Assembly: GCA_900548815.1 (NCBI GenBank)
Contig: URLR01000034.1
Span: 1-21,663, forward strand
DNA length: 21,663 bases
Reading direction: 5' to 3'
From: an uncultured Collinsella sp.
Lineage (GTDB): Bacteria > Actinomycetota > Coriobacteriia > Coriobacteriales > Coriobacteriaceae
Below the pieces are notes generated by a model that was given only the letters and a program-made list of their open reading frames with translations, made no database searches and was not told the DNA's origin. How positions within the stretch are numbered: position 1 is the stretch's first letter; each line of letters starts with the position of its first letter. Both the position numbers and the translations under genes were made by a program. This document shows, piece after piece, positions 1 to 6,543 of this stretch.

Positions 1-35
1 TATCGTCGGCAGCGTCAGATGTGTATAAGAGACAG
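1..35 (+). other. Nextera (Tn5) read-1 adapter, artefact
   Basis: Bases 3-35 match the Illumina Nextera read-1 adapter, ending in the 19 bp transposon mosaic end (AGATGTGTATAAGAGACAG). Bases 1-2 (TA) fit the last two bases of the i5 index read at the other end. This is library sequence, not genome. Biological sequence begins at 36. Confidence 0.97.
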
Positions 36-40
36 ACGCT

Positions 41-901
41 ATGAAGGTCTTTCTGGTTCCCAATTACTACAAGCAAGAGGCGGTCGAGAGCGGCCTGATG
101 CTCGAGCTTTGGCTGACGCGCCAGGGCTATGAAGTCGCATGGGCTGCCGACCAGCGATCGAAGATTCAAAGCACGCCTGATATTGACGGCTCCGATCTGG
201 TCATTACGCTCGGCGGCGACGGTACGTTGCTGCGCGCTGCCCGCATCCTCAACCATCGCGAGATTCCTATCCTCGGTCTTTCCTATGGTCACCTGGGCTT
301 TTTAACTGCTGCGAGCCCCGAGGAGCGCGACATTCTGCAGGTCGTGAGTGACGCCCTGTCCGGCGAGCTGCACGTGAGCCGTCGCGCCACCATCGCCGCG
401 GATATCGTGTCCGTGCGCGAAGACGGTACGAAGGATGTCGTGCGCACCTTCGCCCTCAACGACATGGCGCTTACGCGCGGCCCCCTGTCCGATATGGTCG
501 AGTTTGACATCACGGTGTCCGGTCACCATATCGACCGCCTACGCGGTGACGGTGTCGTCGTTTCGACGGCGACTGGTTCTACGGGTTACGCGCTCAGCGC
601 CGGTGGCCCCATCGTGAGCCCTGACTATACGGGCATGGTCTGCGTACCCATTGCGCCGCACACCATTCAGGCTCGTGCCTTTTTGACTTCGCCGAGTGAT
701 GTCGTCGAGATCTTTATGTCTGATGACCGTCCGAGTGTTCCGGCGATCGCTATCGATGGACAGTTTATTACCTGCGATGGTACCGTTGAGAGCGTGGCCG
801 TGCGCCGCGGGCCCGGAGATGTGTTGCTGCTGGATTACGGCCCCGAGAGCTTCTATAACTCGGTGAGCCGCGTATTCTACGGAGTCCGTCATGATCGATG
901 A
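41..901 (+). CDS. nadK: NAD kinase
   Basis: Cytoplasmic ATP-dependent NAD kinase, making NADP from NAD. The 286-residue protein has the family's usual length and carries the diagnostic GGDGT nucleotide-binding motif at residues 58-62, an N-D pair at about 140-141 in the LND context, and the glycine-rich GDGVVVSTATGSTGYALSAG segment that forms the NAD site. The N-terminus MKVFLVPN is typical of Gram-positive NadK. Only five genomic bases precede the ATG before the adapter, so the ribosome binding site and any upstream operon partner cannot be seen; the start rests on length and N-terminal similarity. The 3' end overlaps recN by 11 bases, so the two are probably translationally coupled, an arrangement common in actinobacteria and Firmicutes. 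Confidence 0.95.
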   Translation: MKVFLVPNYYKQEAVESGLMLELWLTRQGYEVAWAADQRSKIQSTPDIDGSDLVITLGGDGTLLRAARILNHREIPILGLSYGHLGFLTAASPEERDILQVVSDALSGELHVSRRATIAADIVSVREDGTKDVVRTFALNDMALTRGPLSDMVEFDITVSGHHIDRLRGDGVVVSTATGSTGYALSAGGPIVSPDYTGMVCVPIAPHTIQARAFLTSPSDVVEIFMSDDRPSVPAIAIDGQFITCDGTVESVAVRRGPGDVLLLDYGPESFYNSVSRVFYGVRHDR

Positions 902-2519
902 GCTGCAGGTTTATAACATTGCACTCATTCGCGAGGCGACGCTGGTGCCGAGTGCCGGCCTGACTGTCCTGACTGGCGAGACTGGCGCCGGCAAGACCGC
1001 GCTGCTCTCGGCCCTCAAGCTTATTTTGGGCGAGCGTGCGGATTCGTCGACGGTGCGCGAGGGCGAGGCACTGGCGAGCGTCGAGGCGCGACTCTTCGAC
1101 GGGCCGCACGACACGGAGGGGTTCACCGTACAGCGCAGCCTTTCTGCCGAGGGCCGCAGCCGCGTAAAAATTGACGGCCGCATTGCCAGCGTGCGCGAGC
1201 TTTCGGAGCGCGTCGGCGTGATGATGGATCTATGTGGCCAGCATGAACATCAGCGCCTGCTCGACCCGGCGCACCATGTTGCCATGGTCGATGCTTGGGC
1301 TGGGCGCGCGGCGCTTGAGGCGCTCGAGAAGTATCGCACCTGCTTTAAGGCTTCGCGTGCCGCCGCCAAGGAGCTTCGCCGTGTGGAGGAAGCCTCGCGT
1401 GCGCAGGGGAGTCGCGTCGAGGAAGCGCGTTTTGCCCTCGAGCGTATCGCCGAGGTCGACCCTAAGCCAGGCGAGTACGAGGAACTCGAGGAGCTGCTGC
1501 CTCGCTCGGAGCACGCCGAGGTCTTGGTGGCGACGGCAAACGAGGCCCATGCATCGCTTGCTGCCGAAGGGGGAGCGCTCGATGCCGTGAACGGCGCCGT
1601 GGCCGAGCTTTCCCGCATGGCGACCGTTGACCGCAAGCTAGGTGACATCGCAGACGCACTTTCGGACGCCTGCATCTCACTCGAGGACTGCGCCAACGAG
1701 CTGCGCGCCTATCGCGATGGTGTTGCGTTTGACCCTCGTGAGCTCACTCGCATGCGCGAGCGGTATTCCGACCTTAAGGGGCTTCTGAGGCAGTGGGGTC
1801 CCACCATGGATGACGTGTTTTCCATGCGCGATCGCTCGCAAGAGCTTTTGTCGCTGGTAGACGATGGCGATGAGCAGATCAAAAAGGCGCGTGAGGCACT
1901 CGGGAGCGCCGAGCGCGAGTTGTTTGCCGCTGCCAAGGCACTTAAGCGCGCTCGCAATACGGCGGCCCCGCGCTTCTGCCACGAGGTTAGCCGCCAGATG
2001 GCGCGCTTGGAGATGGGTAGTGCCGAGCTCGTCTGGGAGTCGCGCGATCTTCCCCGTGCTGAGTGGACGCCCGTTGGTCCTTCGAGCTACGAGCTGCTAT
2101 ACCGCAGCGGTGCCGGCTTGACGCCACGTCCCCTGCGCCGCATTGCGTCGGGCGGCGAGCTCAGCCGCGTCATGCTGGCAAGCAAGGTTGTCCTCGGTAA
2201 CGCGGACGGTGTCGATACGCTGGTGTTTGACGAGGTCGATGCCGGTGTCGGTGGCTCCACGGCGCGTGCGCTCGCGGGCGTGCTGGCAGATCTCGCCGCT
2301 ACGCATCAGGTTATTGTCGTAACCCACTTGGCGCAGGTCGCTGTCATGGCTGACAAGCATTATGTCGTTAGCAAGGAACCGGGCGATGTTCCCCAGACGC
2401 ATTTGGACGAGGTAACCGGCGAAGCGCGTACTGCCGAGATCGCCCGCATGTTGAGCGGCGATCAGTCCGAGGCAAGCTTGGCCCACGCAAAGCAGATGCT
2501 CGAAGAAGCTCGAGGTTAG
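891..2519 (+). CDS. recN: DNA repair protein RecN
   Basis: SMC-like ATPase recruited to double-strand breaks in recombinational repair. The 542-residue protein starts with MIDELQVYNIALI, as RecN proteins do. It has Walker A GETGAGKT at residues 29-36, a long charged and alanine-rich central region (about 150-370) that fits the two coiled-coil arms, the ABC signature ASGGELSR near 419-426, and Walker B VFDEVDAGVGG from about 445 followed by the VTHLAQVAVMAD segment. Length is close to the usual 550-570. The ATG lies inside the end of nadK (11 base overlap), implying co-translation. It is the last gene of this operon; a hairpin follows within 20 bases and the next gene is convergent. Confidence 0.96.
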   Translation: MIDELQVYNIALIREATLVPSAGLTVLTGETGAGKTALLSALKLILGERADSSTVREGEALASVEARLFDGPHDTEGFTVQRSLSAEGRSRVKIDGRIASVRELSERVGVMMDLCGQHEHQRLLDPAHHVAMVDAWAGRAALEALEKYRTCFKASRAAAKELRRVEEASRAQGSRVEEARFALERIAEVDPKPGEYEELEELLPRSEHAEVLVATANEAHASLAAEGGALDAVNGAVAELSRMATVDRKLGDIADALSDACISLEDCANELRAYRDGVAFDPRELTRMRERYSDLKGLLRQWGPTMDDVFSMRDRSQELLSLVDDGDEQIKKAREALGSAERELFAAAKALKRARNTAAPRFCHEVSRQMARLEMGSAELVWESRDLPRAEWTPVGPSSYELLYRSGAGLTPRPLRRIASGGELSRVMLASKVVLGNADGVDTLVFDEVDAGVGGSTARALAGVLADLAATHQVIVVTHLAQVAVMADKHYVVSKEPGDVPQTHLDEVTGEARTAEIARMLSGDQSEASLAHAKQMLEEARG

Positions 2520-2537
2520 GTCGTATCAGCGGTGTTG

Positions 2538-2570
2538 GTGGGACAAAATAGACTGAAATTTTTGTCCCAC
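2538..2570. terminator. Hairpin terminator between convergent recN and RpiR gene
   Basis: A perfect 11 bp inverted repeat, GTGGGACAAAA (2538-2548) and TTTTGTCCCAC (2560-2570), with an 11 base loop, sits in the 59 bp between the convergent genes. The A-run in one arm and T-run in the other mean either transcript ends its stem with uridines, so it can serve both directions. Confidence 0.7.
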
Positions 2571-2578
2571 TACGCGTT

Positions 2579-3436
2579 TTACTCCACAACCTTATCCGGC
2601 TGGATGAGCTCTTCGTAGTAGCTGATATGCTCGCGGGCGTCTTCGATTTCGGGCAGCAGGAAGTTGTAGATGACCTCGATGATCATCGTGGCGCTCATCT
2701 TGGAGAACGCGAAGTCGCTCGTTGTCAGTAGTGCTTCGTGGTTGACGGTATTAAAGGTGTAGTCTGCCAGGCGCGCGAGCGGGGATTTGCTGTCGCTGCT
2801 GATGACGACTACGGTTGCGCCGCAGTCGCGAGCCGCTTTTGCCATGCGATTCAGACGGCGCGACTTGCCGGAGTTTGAGATCAGCACGATAACGTCACCG
2901 GGGCGCAGCGTGAGCGCAAAACCAATCGAGGTCTCGCTGATGGTGCTTGCCATGCAACGAAGGCCCAGCTGCGAGAACTTGAACGTCGCGTCGAGCGCGA
3001 CGGCGTTGGTGTTGCCTACGGCCGCAAACTCAATAACGCCGGCATTCTCAAGCGCGTGTACAACTGCGGCCAACGTGTCGTGATCAATGCCGTCGATGGT
3101 CGCATTAAGCTCACTCACCTTGGCGGCGAGGATATTTTTAAGGCTCTGCTCCATGTTGTCGAGCGAGACCTCGTCGGTCAGGCCCTCGTTGCGCTGACTC
3201 TCTAAGTCGCGCGCCAACGAAAACTGAAAGCTGCGGAAGCTGCCAAAGCCCAGCTTGCGGCAGAAACGCGAAACGGTCGCCTCGGACGTGGCGGCAGCGC
3301 GCGAGAGCTGAGCCGCCGTGAGGCGTGGCGCCTCGGACTGGTGCTCCAATATATAGTCGACAATGCGCTGCTCGGACTCGCTGTATCCCTGGTGGGTACT
3401 AATGAGGGAAAGTGCGCTTTTGCTACTATCGGTCAT
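2579..3436 (-). CDS. MurR/RpiR family transcriptional regulator
   Basis: DNA-binding regulator that senses a phosphosugar. From the chosen start it is 285 residues: an N-terminal RpiR helix-turn-helix (TAAQLSRAAATSEATVSRF at about 40-58) and a C-terminal SIS sugar-phosphate isomerase-fold domain (about 120-250) with the phosphate-binding ISNSGKSR at 186-193. The frame extends 16 codons upstream, but the ATG at 3436 is preceded by AGGAG at six bases and begins the natural MTDSSKSA N-terminus, so it is preferred. It is divergent from the fructose PTS permease gene, 272 bases away, and so is the likely local regulator of that permease in response to a phosphorylated sugar such as fructose 1-phosphate. 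The ligand is inferred. Confidence 0.92.
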   Translation of the reverse strand: MTDSSKSALSLISTHQGYSESEQRIVDYILEHQSEAPRLTAAQLSRAAATSEATVSRFCRKLGFGSFRSFQFSLARDLESQRNEGLTDEVSLDNMEQSLKNILAAKVSELNATIDGIDHDTLAAVVHALENAGVIEFAAVGNTNAVALDATFKFSQLGLRCMASTISETSIGFALTLRPGDVIVLISNSGKSRRLNRMAKAARDCGATVVVISSDSKSPLARLADYTFNTVNHEALLTTSDFAFSKMSATMIIEVIYNFLLPEIEDAREHISYYEELIQPDKVVE

Positions 3437-3484
3437 GGATGGCTCCTGGTTGGCATGATTATCTAACTTGATTTGCAATGCCAT

Positions 3485-3490
3485 AGTATA
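3485..3490 (-). promoter_or_regulatory. Probable -10 box of the RpiR gene
   Basis: On the minus strand TATACT matches a sigma-70 -10 box about 50 bases upstream of the RpiR start codon. The -35 region (ATCTTG at 17 bases) is weak. A 6 bp inverted repeat, AATGCC (3477-3482) and GGCATT (3493-3498), flanks the box and could hold a repressor, perhaps the gene's own product. Confidence 0.4.
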
Positions 3491-3516
3491 CGGGCATTTT
3501 CAATTACAAGATACAC

Positions 3517-3559
3517 CTTGCCGTTTCAAGTGTTGATGGTAAACTTTCACTTGCCGTTT
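3517..3559. repeat. Paired CTTGCCGTTT direct repeats, candidate operators
   Basis: CTTGCCGTTT occurs at 3517-3526 and again at 3550-3559, exactly 33 bases apart (about three helical turns), in the divergent gap between the RpiR regulator and the PTS gene. A related AACTTTCAC/AACCTTTCAC pair lies at 3542 and 3573. Same-face spacing of this kind is typical of cooperative repressor sites. Binding by the RpiR protein is inferred. Confidence 0.45.
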
Positions 3560-3646
3560 ACGGTTATGAAAGAACCTTTCACCGGAGAATTGCGCCTTGT
3601 CTCTTCTTACGCGGACGGTAGGTTGGTATCTTTCAGTTGTGGAAAA

Positions 3647-3687
3647 ACGCGCATCGAAGCGCGTGTAGGGGAGCGCCCGCGGGCGCT
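3647..3687 (+). promoter_or_regulatory. Leader hairpins ahead of the PTS ribosome binding site
   Basis: Two inverted repeats lie in the 5' leader: ACGCGC/GCGCGT (3647-3652 and 3659-3664, loop ATCGAA) and the perfect 16-base palindrome AGCGCCCGCGGGCGCT (3672-3687). The palindrome ends nine bases before the strong ribosome binding site AAGGAGG (3696-3702). It could protect the mRNA or modulate translation, or be a DNA operator. Confidence 0.45.
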
Positions 3688-3708
3688 GTACTCAAGAAGG
3701 AGGGACAC

Positions 3709-5712
3709 ATGGCTAAGTTTGACATCATCGCCGCGACCGGTTGCCCGACCGGCATTGCGCACACCTTCATGGCGAAGGAGGCGCTGGAGAAGGCAGCTGC
3801 CGAGCGCGGTCTGACCATTAAGGTCGAGACTCATGGCCAGGTCGGTGTCGAGAACGAGCTCACCAAGAGCGAGATCGCCGGTGCCAAGGCCGTCGTCGTC
3901 GCAGCCGATAAGGATGTCCAGGCTGAGCGTTTCGCCGGTAAGCCCATGGTTTCCGTTGGTGTTTCCAAGGCCCTGTCTGTCGAGACTGCTGGTAAGCTGA
4001 TCGACCGCGCGCTCGCCGCCAAGGGCGACGACACGGTTGCCGCTGCCGCCGATGTCGAGGACGAGGTCGAGGAGAAGGAGTCCATCGGCCACGTCATCTA
4101 CAAGCACCTCATGAACGGCGTCAGCCACATGCTGGTCTTCGTCGTTGCCGGTGGTGTTCTGACCGCCATTTCGTTCCTGTGGGGCATCACGTCCTTTGAT
4201 TCGACGGCTGCCGACTACAACAGCTTTGCTGCGATGCTCAAGATCATCGGCGGCATCGCCATGAACCTTATGGTTCCGGTGCTTTCCGCCTACATCGCCG
4301 AATCCATCGGCAAGCGCCCGGCGCTCGTCCCCGGTTTCGTTGCCGGTATGATTGCCATCCAGGGCCTGCCTGTTAACGCCGAGACCGGCATGATCGACGC
4401 CGGTGGCGCCGGCGTGGGCTTCGGCTTCCTGGGCGGCATCGTCGGCGGCTTCCTCGCCGGCTATGTCATCCTGCTGCTCGAGAAGGTTTTCTCTAAAATT
4501 CCCGCGAGCCTTAATGGCCTGAAGGCAATCTTCCTGTATCCGCTGTGCTCTACCGCCATCGTCGGCCTGGTCATGCTCGGTATTTCCGGCCCCATGGCTG
4601 CCATTAACCAGGGCATGATGGATTTCCTGCAGAGCCTCGGTAACTCCGGTCCGGTGATCCTTGGCCTGGCCATCGGCTGCATGTGCGCCTTTGATATGGG
4701 CGGCCCGGTCAACAAGGCTGCTTACGCTACTGGCACCTTCCTGCTCGGTACCGCTCTCGAAGCTGGCGTCGGCACCGAGACCTACAACTTCGGCACCAAC
4801 TTCATGGCTGCCGTCTCCGCCGCTTGCATCGTTCCGCCGCTGATCACCACCTTCGCTGTCGTTGTCGGCAAGAAGTACTTCAGCCAGGAGGATCATGACG
4901 CCGGTATCGTCAACCTCATCCTTGGTTGCACCCACATCACCGAGGGCGCCATTCCGTTCATGACCAAGAACATCTGGCCCGTTATGCCCATCATGATGCT
5001 CGGTTCTTCCATCGCTTCCATCTTGACCATCTTCTTCAACGTTCACGATCCGGCGCCTCACGGCGGCTTCCTGGTCCTGCCCGTTGTCGAGAACGGTCCG
5101 CTGTGGGTCCTCGCGATCCTCATCGGCGCCGTGGTCGGTGGCATCCTGTTCGTGGCTTTCAAGAAGTACGACTTCGAGAAGAACCAGAAGCCCGCTCCTG
5201 CAACCAAGCCGGTTGAGGCCCCCAAGGCCGCTGCCGTCGAGGCCCCCAAGGCCGAGGCTGCTGACTTCGTGAAGGTCGAGAACGTCTTTGTCGCCGAGGA
5301 CTTCGCTTCTCGTGACGAGGCTCTGAGCTTCGTTTCCAACCAGGCTGTCAAGGCCGGTATCGCCAGCGACGCCGACGCCGTGATGAACGCCTTCCTGGCC
5401 CGCGAGGCCGAGGGCACCACTGGCATGATGGAGGGCTTCGCCATCCCGCATGCCAAGTCCGACGCCATTACCGAGGCTGCCGTCATCGTCGTCAAGGACG
5501 AGTCCGGCGTGACCGGTTGGGACACCATGGACGGCGCTCCCGTCAACGTGGCTATCGCCCTGCTCATCCCCGGTGCCCAGGCCGGCACTACGCACCTCAA
5601 GATCCTGTCCAAGGTCGCCGAGGCGCTCATGGACGAGGACTTCCGTGCCACCGTCAAGAGTTCCACCGACGCCGCTGAGATCGCCAAGACGATCAACGCC
5701 CGCCTGGTCTAA
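3709..5712 (+). CDS. fruA: PTS fructose transporter subunit EIIBCA
   Basis: Membrane permease of the phosphotransferase system that imports fructose and phosphorylates it, usually to fructose 1-phosphate. At 667 residues it contains a whole enzyme II in B-C-A order. EIIB spans about 1-100, with phospho-cysteine Cys12 in ATGCPTGIAHT. EIIC spans about 125-490, with many hydrophobic segments and the family motifs GGPVNKAAY and ITEGAIPF. A Pro/Ala/Lys linker containing two EAPKA repeats (about 495-525) leads to an EIIA domain of the fructose/mannitol type, with active-site His581 in GFAIPHAKS. The ATG at 3709 follows AAGGAGG by six bases; the frame is open further upstream, but that extension does not look like EIIB. 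It is divergent from the RpiR regulator and ends at a strong terminator. HPr and enzyme I, which feed it phosphate, are encoded just downstream. Confidence 0.94.
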   Translation: MAKFDIIAATGCPTGIAHTFMAKEALEKAAAERGLTIKVETHGQVGVENELTKSEIAGAKAVVVAADKDVQAERFAGKPMVSVGVSKALSVETAGKLIDRALAAKGDDTVAAAADVEDEVEEKESIGHVIYKHLMNGVSHMLVFVVAGGVLTAISFLWGITSFDSTAADYNSFAAMLKIIGGIAMNLMVPVLSAYIAESIGKRPALVPGFVAGMIAIQGLPVNAETGMIDAGGAGVGFGFLGGIVGGFLAGYVILLLEKVFSKIPASLNGLKAIFLYPLCSTAIVGLVMLGISGPMAAINQGMMDFLQSLGNSGPVILGLAIGCMCAFDMGGPVNKAAYATGTFLLGTALEAGVGTETYNFGTNFMAAVSAACIVPPLITTFAVVVGKKYFSQEDHDAGIVNLILGCTHITEGAIPFMTKNIWPVMPIMMLGSSIASILTIFFNVHDPAPHGGFLVLPVVENGPLWVLAILIGAVVGGILFVAFKKYDFEKNQKPAPATKPVEAPKAAAVEAPKAEAADFVKVENVFVAEDFASRDEALSFVSNQAVKAGIASDADAVMNAFLAREAEGTTGMMEGFAIPHAKSDAITEAAVIVVKDESGVTGWDTMDGAPVNVAIALLIPGAQAGTTHLKILSKVAEALMDEDFRATVKSSTDAAEIAKTINARLV

Positions 5713-5748
5713 TCCCGCAACACGCGAATACCATCGCCCCCTGTATAT

Positions 5749-5783
5749 AAGGCGGAGTCCCTCTCCAGGGCCTCCGCCTTTTT
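5749..5783 (+). terminator. Rho-independent terminator after the fructose PTS gene
   Basis: Stem AAGGCGGAG (5749-5757) and CTCCGCCTT (5772-5780), with a run of five T closing at 5783. It begins 37 bases after the stop codon, so the PTS gene is probably a separate transcript from ptsH. Confidence 0.9.
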
Positions 5784-5863
5784 CGAAACAGAGAACGCAT
5801 CGGTTATCCCATCAGCCAGAATTCCTTTCACCCGACATTACTTGGACCGATCGAGTTTCAGCA

Positions 5864-6015
5864 GCTTGCTCGCCCACCGGGGCCCGTGCGCGGCCTGTGA
5901 GATTTATCGCGAGTTCCGCACGAGCCGAAGAGCACTTAATGTGCTCTTCGTGCGAGCAGGACTGTAGAGCAGGAAATCTCACAGGCCGCGCACGGGCCCC
6001 GGTGGGCGAGCAAGC
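5864..6015. repeat. Long palindromic element, copy A
   Basis: The outer arms are 42 bp perfect inverted repeats (5864-5905 and 5974-6015), running from GCTTGCTCGCCC to TGTGAGATTT and back. The 68 base centre contains a second hairpin, GAAGAGCAC (5927-5935) and GTGCTCTTC (5941-5949), loop TTAAT. The centre shares AGTTCCGCACGAGC, TTCGTGCGAGC and AGGACTGT with copy B at 15757-15863. No target-site duplication is evident and no convincing gene lies inside. It occupies most of the 370 base gap between fruA and ptsH. It could be a miniature mobile element or a structured RNA. Confidence 0.85.
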
Positions 6016-6152
6016 GGGCGACAAACACATCTGTCCAATAATTCGTCTGAAACACAATGAAAAACCGTTTGATGTGAGTTAATATAAACAACGTCGTGAA
6101 TCTGGCTCCTGCCACATGCGTGACAGGGGTTAAACACAAAAAGGAGTCAATT

Positions 6153-6416
6153 ATGGTTTCTGAGAAGGCTACCCTCGTTAATCCTCAGGGTCTGCACATG
6201 CGTCCGGCTGGTCTGTTCGCCTCCACCATGGGCAAGTACGCCTGTGACGTGACGGTCGTCACCCCCGAGAAGGAGGTCAACGGCAAGTCCCCGATGGCCC
6301 TCATGGCTGCTGGTATCCCCTGCGGTACCGAGGTCGAGGTCAAGTGCGACGGCGCCGACGAGGCCGAGGCTCTGGCTGCTGCCATCGAGCTCATCAAGAG
6401 CGGTCTTGGCGAGTAG
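6153..6416 (+). CDS. ptsH: Phosphocarrier protein HPr
   Basis: Small cytoplasmic phosphocarrier that passes phosphate from enzyme I to the EIIA domains. The 87-residue length is standard. His15 in PQGLHMRPAG is the phosphorylated histidine. Ser46 lies in KSPMALMAAG, the position phosphorylated by HPr kinase in Gram-positive bacteria, so regulatory phosphorylation is possible; whether this genome has HPr kinase cannot be seen here. The ATG at 6153 follows AAGGAG by six bases. The frame is open 19 codons upstream, but that part is not HPr-like. It is followed by a hairpin with T-run before ptsI, which would allow more HPr than enzyme I to be made. Confidence 0.95.
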   Translation: MVSEKATLVNPQGLHMRPAGLFASTMGKYACDVTVVTPEKEVNGKSPMALMAAGIPCGTEVEVKCDGADEAEALAAAIELIKSGLGE

Positions 6417-6461
6417 AACTCAAACGGGTCGCATGTTGAACAACTAAGTTCATATTTGGGG

Positions 6462-6497
6462 GCGCAGTGACCTGTTGTAAGGTAACTGCGCTCTTTT
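6462..6497 (+). terminator. Intercistronic terminator or attenuator between ptsH and ptsI
   Basis: GCGCAGT (6462-6468) pairs with ACTGCGC (6485-6491), extended by ACC/GGT inside the loop, and is followed by TCTTTT. It lies 45 bases after the ptsH stop. A partial terminator here would lower ptsI expression relative to ptsH; a separate ptsI promoter in the remaining 46 bases is not obvious. Confidence 0.65.
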
Positions 6498-6543
6498 GTC
6501 ATGGATATGGCAAAACGCTTTATCACATGACACGGAGAGAGGA

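Noticed and set aside
3607..5595. 662-codon open frame on the minus strand across the fructose PTS gene
   Set aside because: It is antisense to a confidently identified gene, its low-complexity Gly/Asp/His-rich translation mirrors GC-rich third codon positions, and it has no recognisable domain.
6108..6127. Imperfect palindrome CCTGCCACATGCGTGACAGG upstream of ptsH as an operator
   Set aside because: Arms are broken by a mismatch and there is no regulator or promoter evidence to link it to; too weak to list.
5812..6139. Several short open frames on both strands within the fruA-ptsH gap
   Set aside because: They run through the 42 bp inverted arms, so both strands give similar peptides; this reflects the palindrome, not genes.
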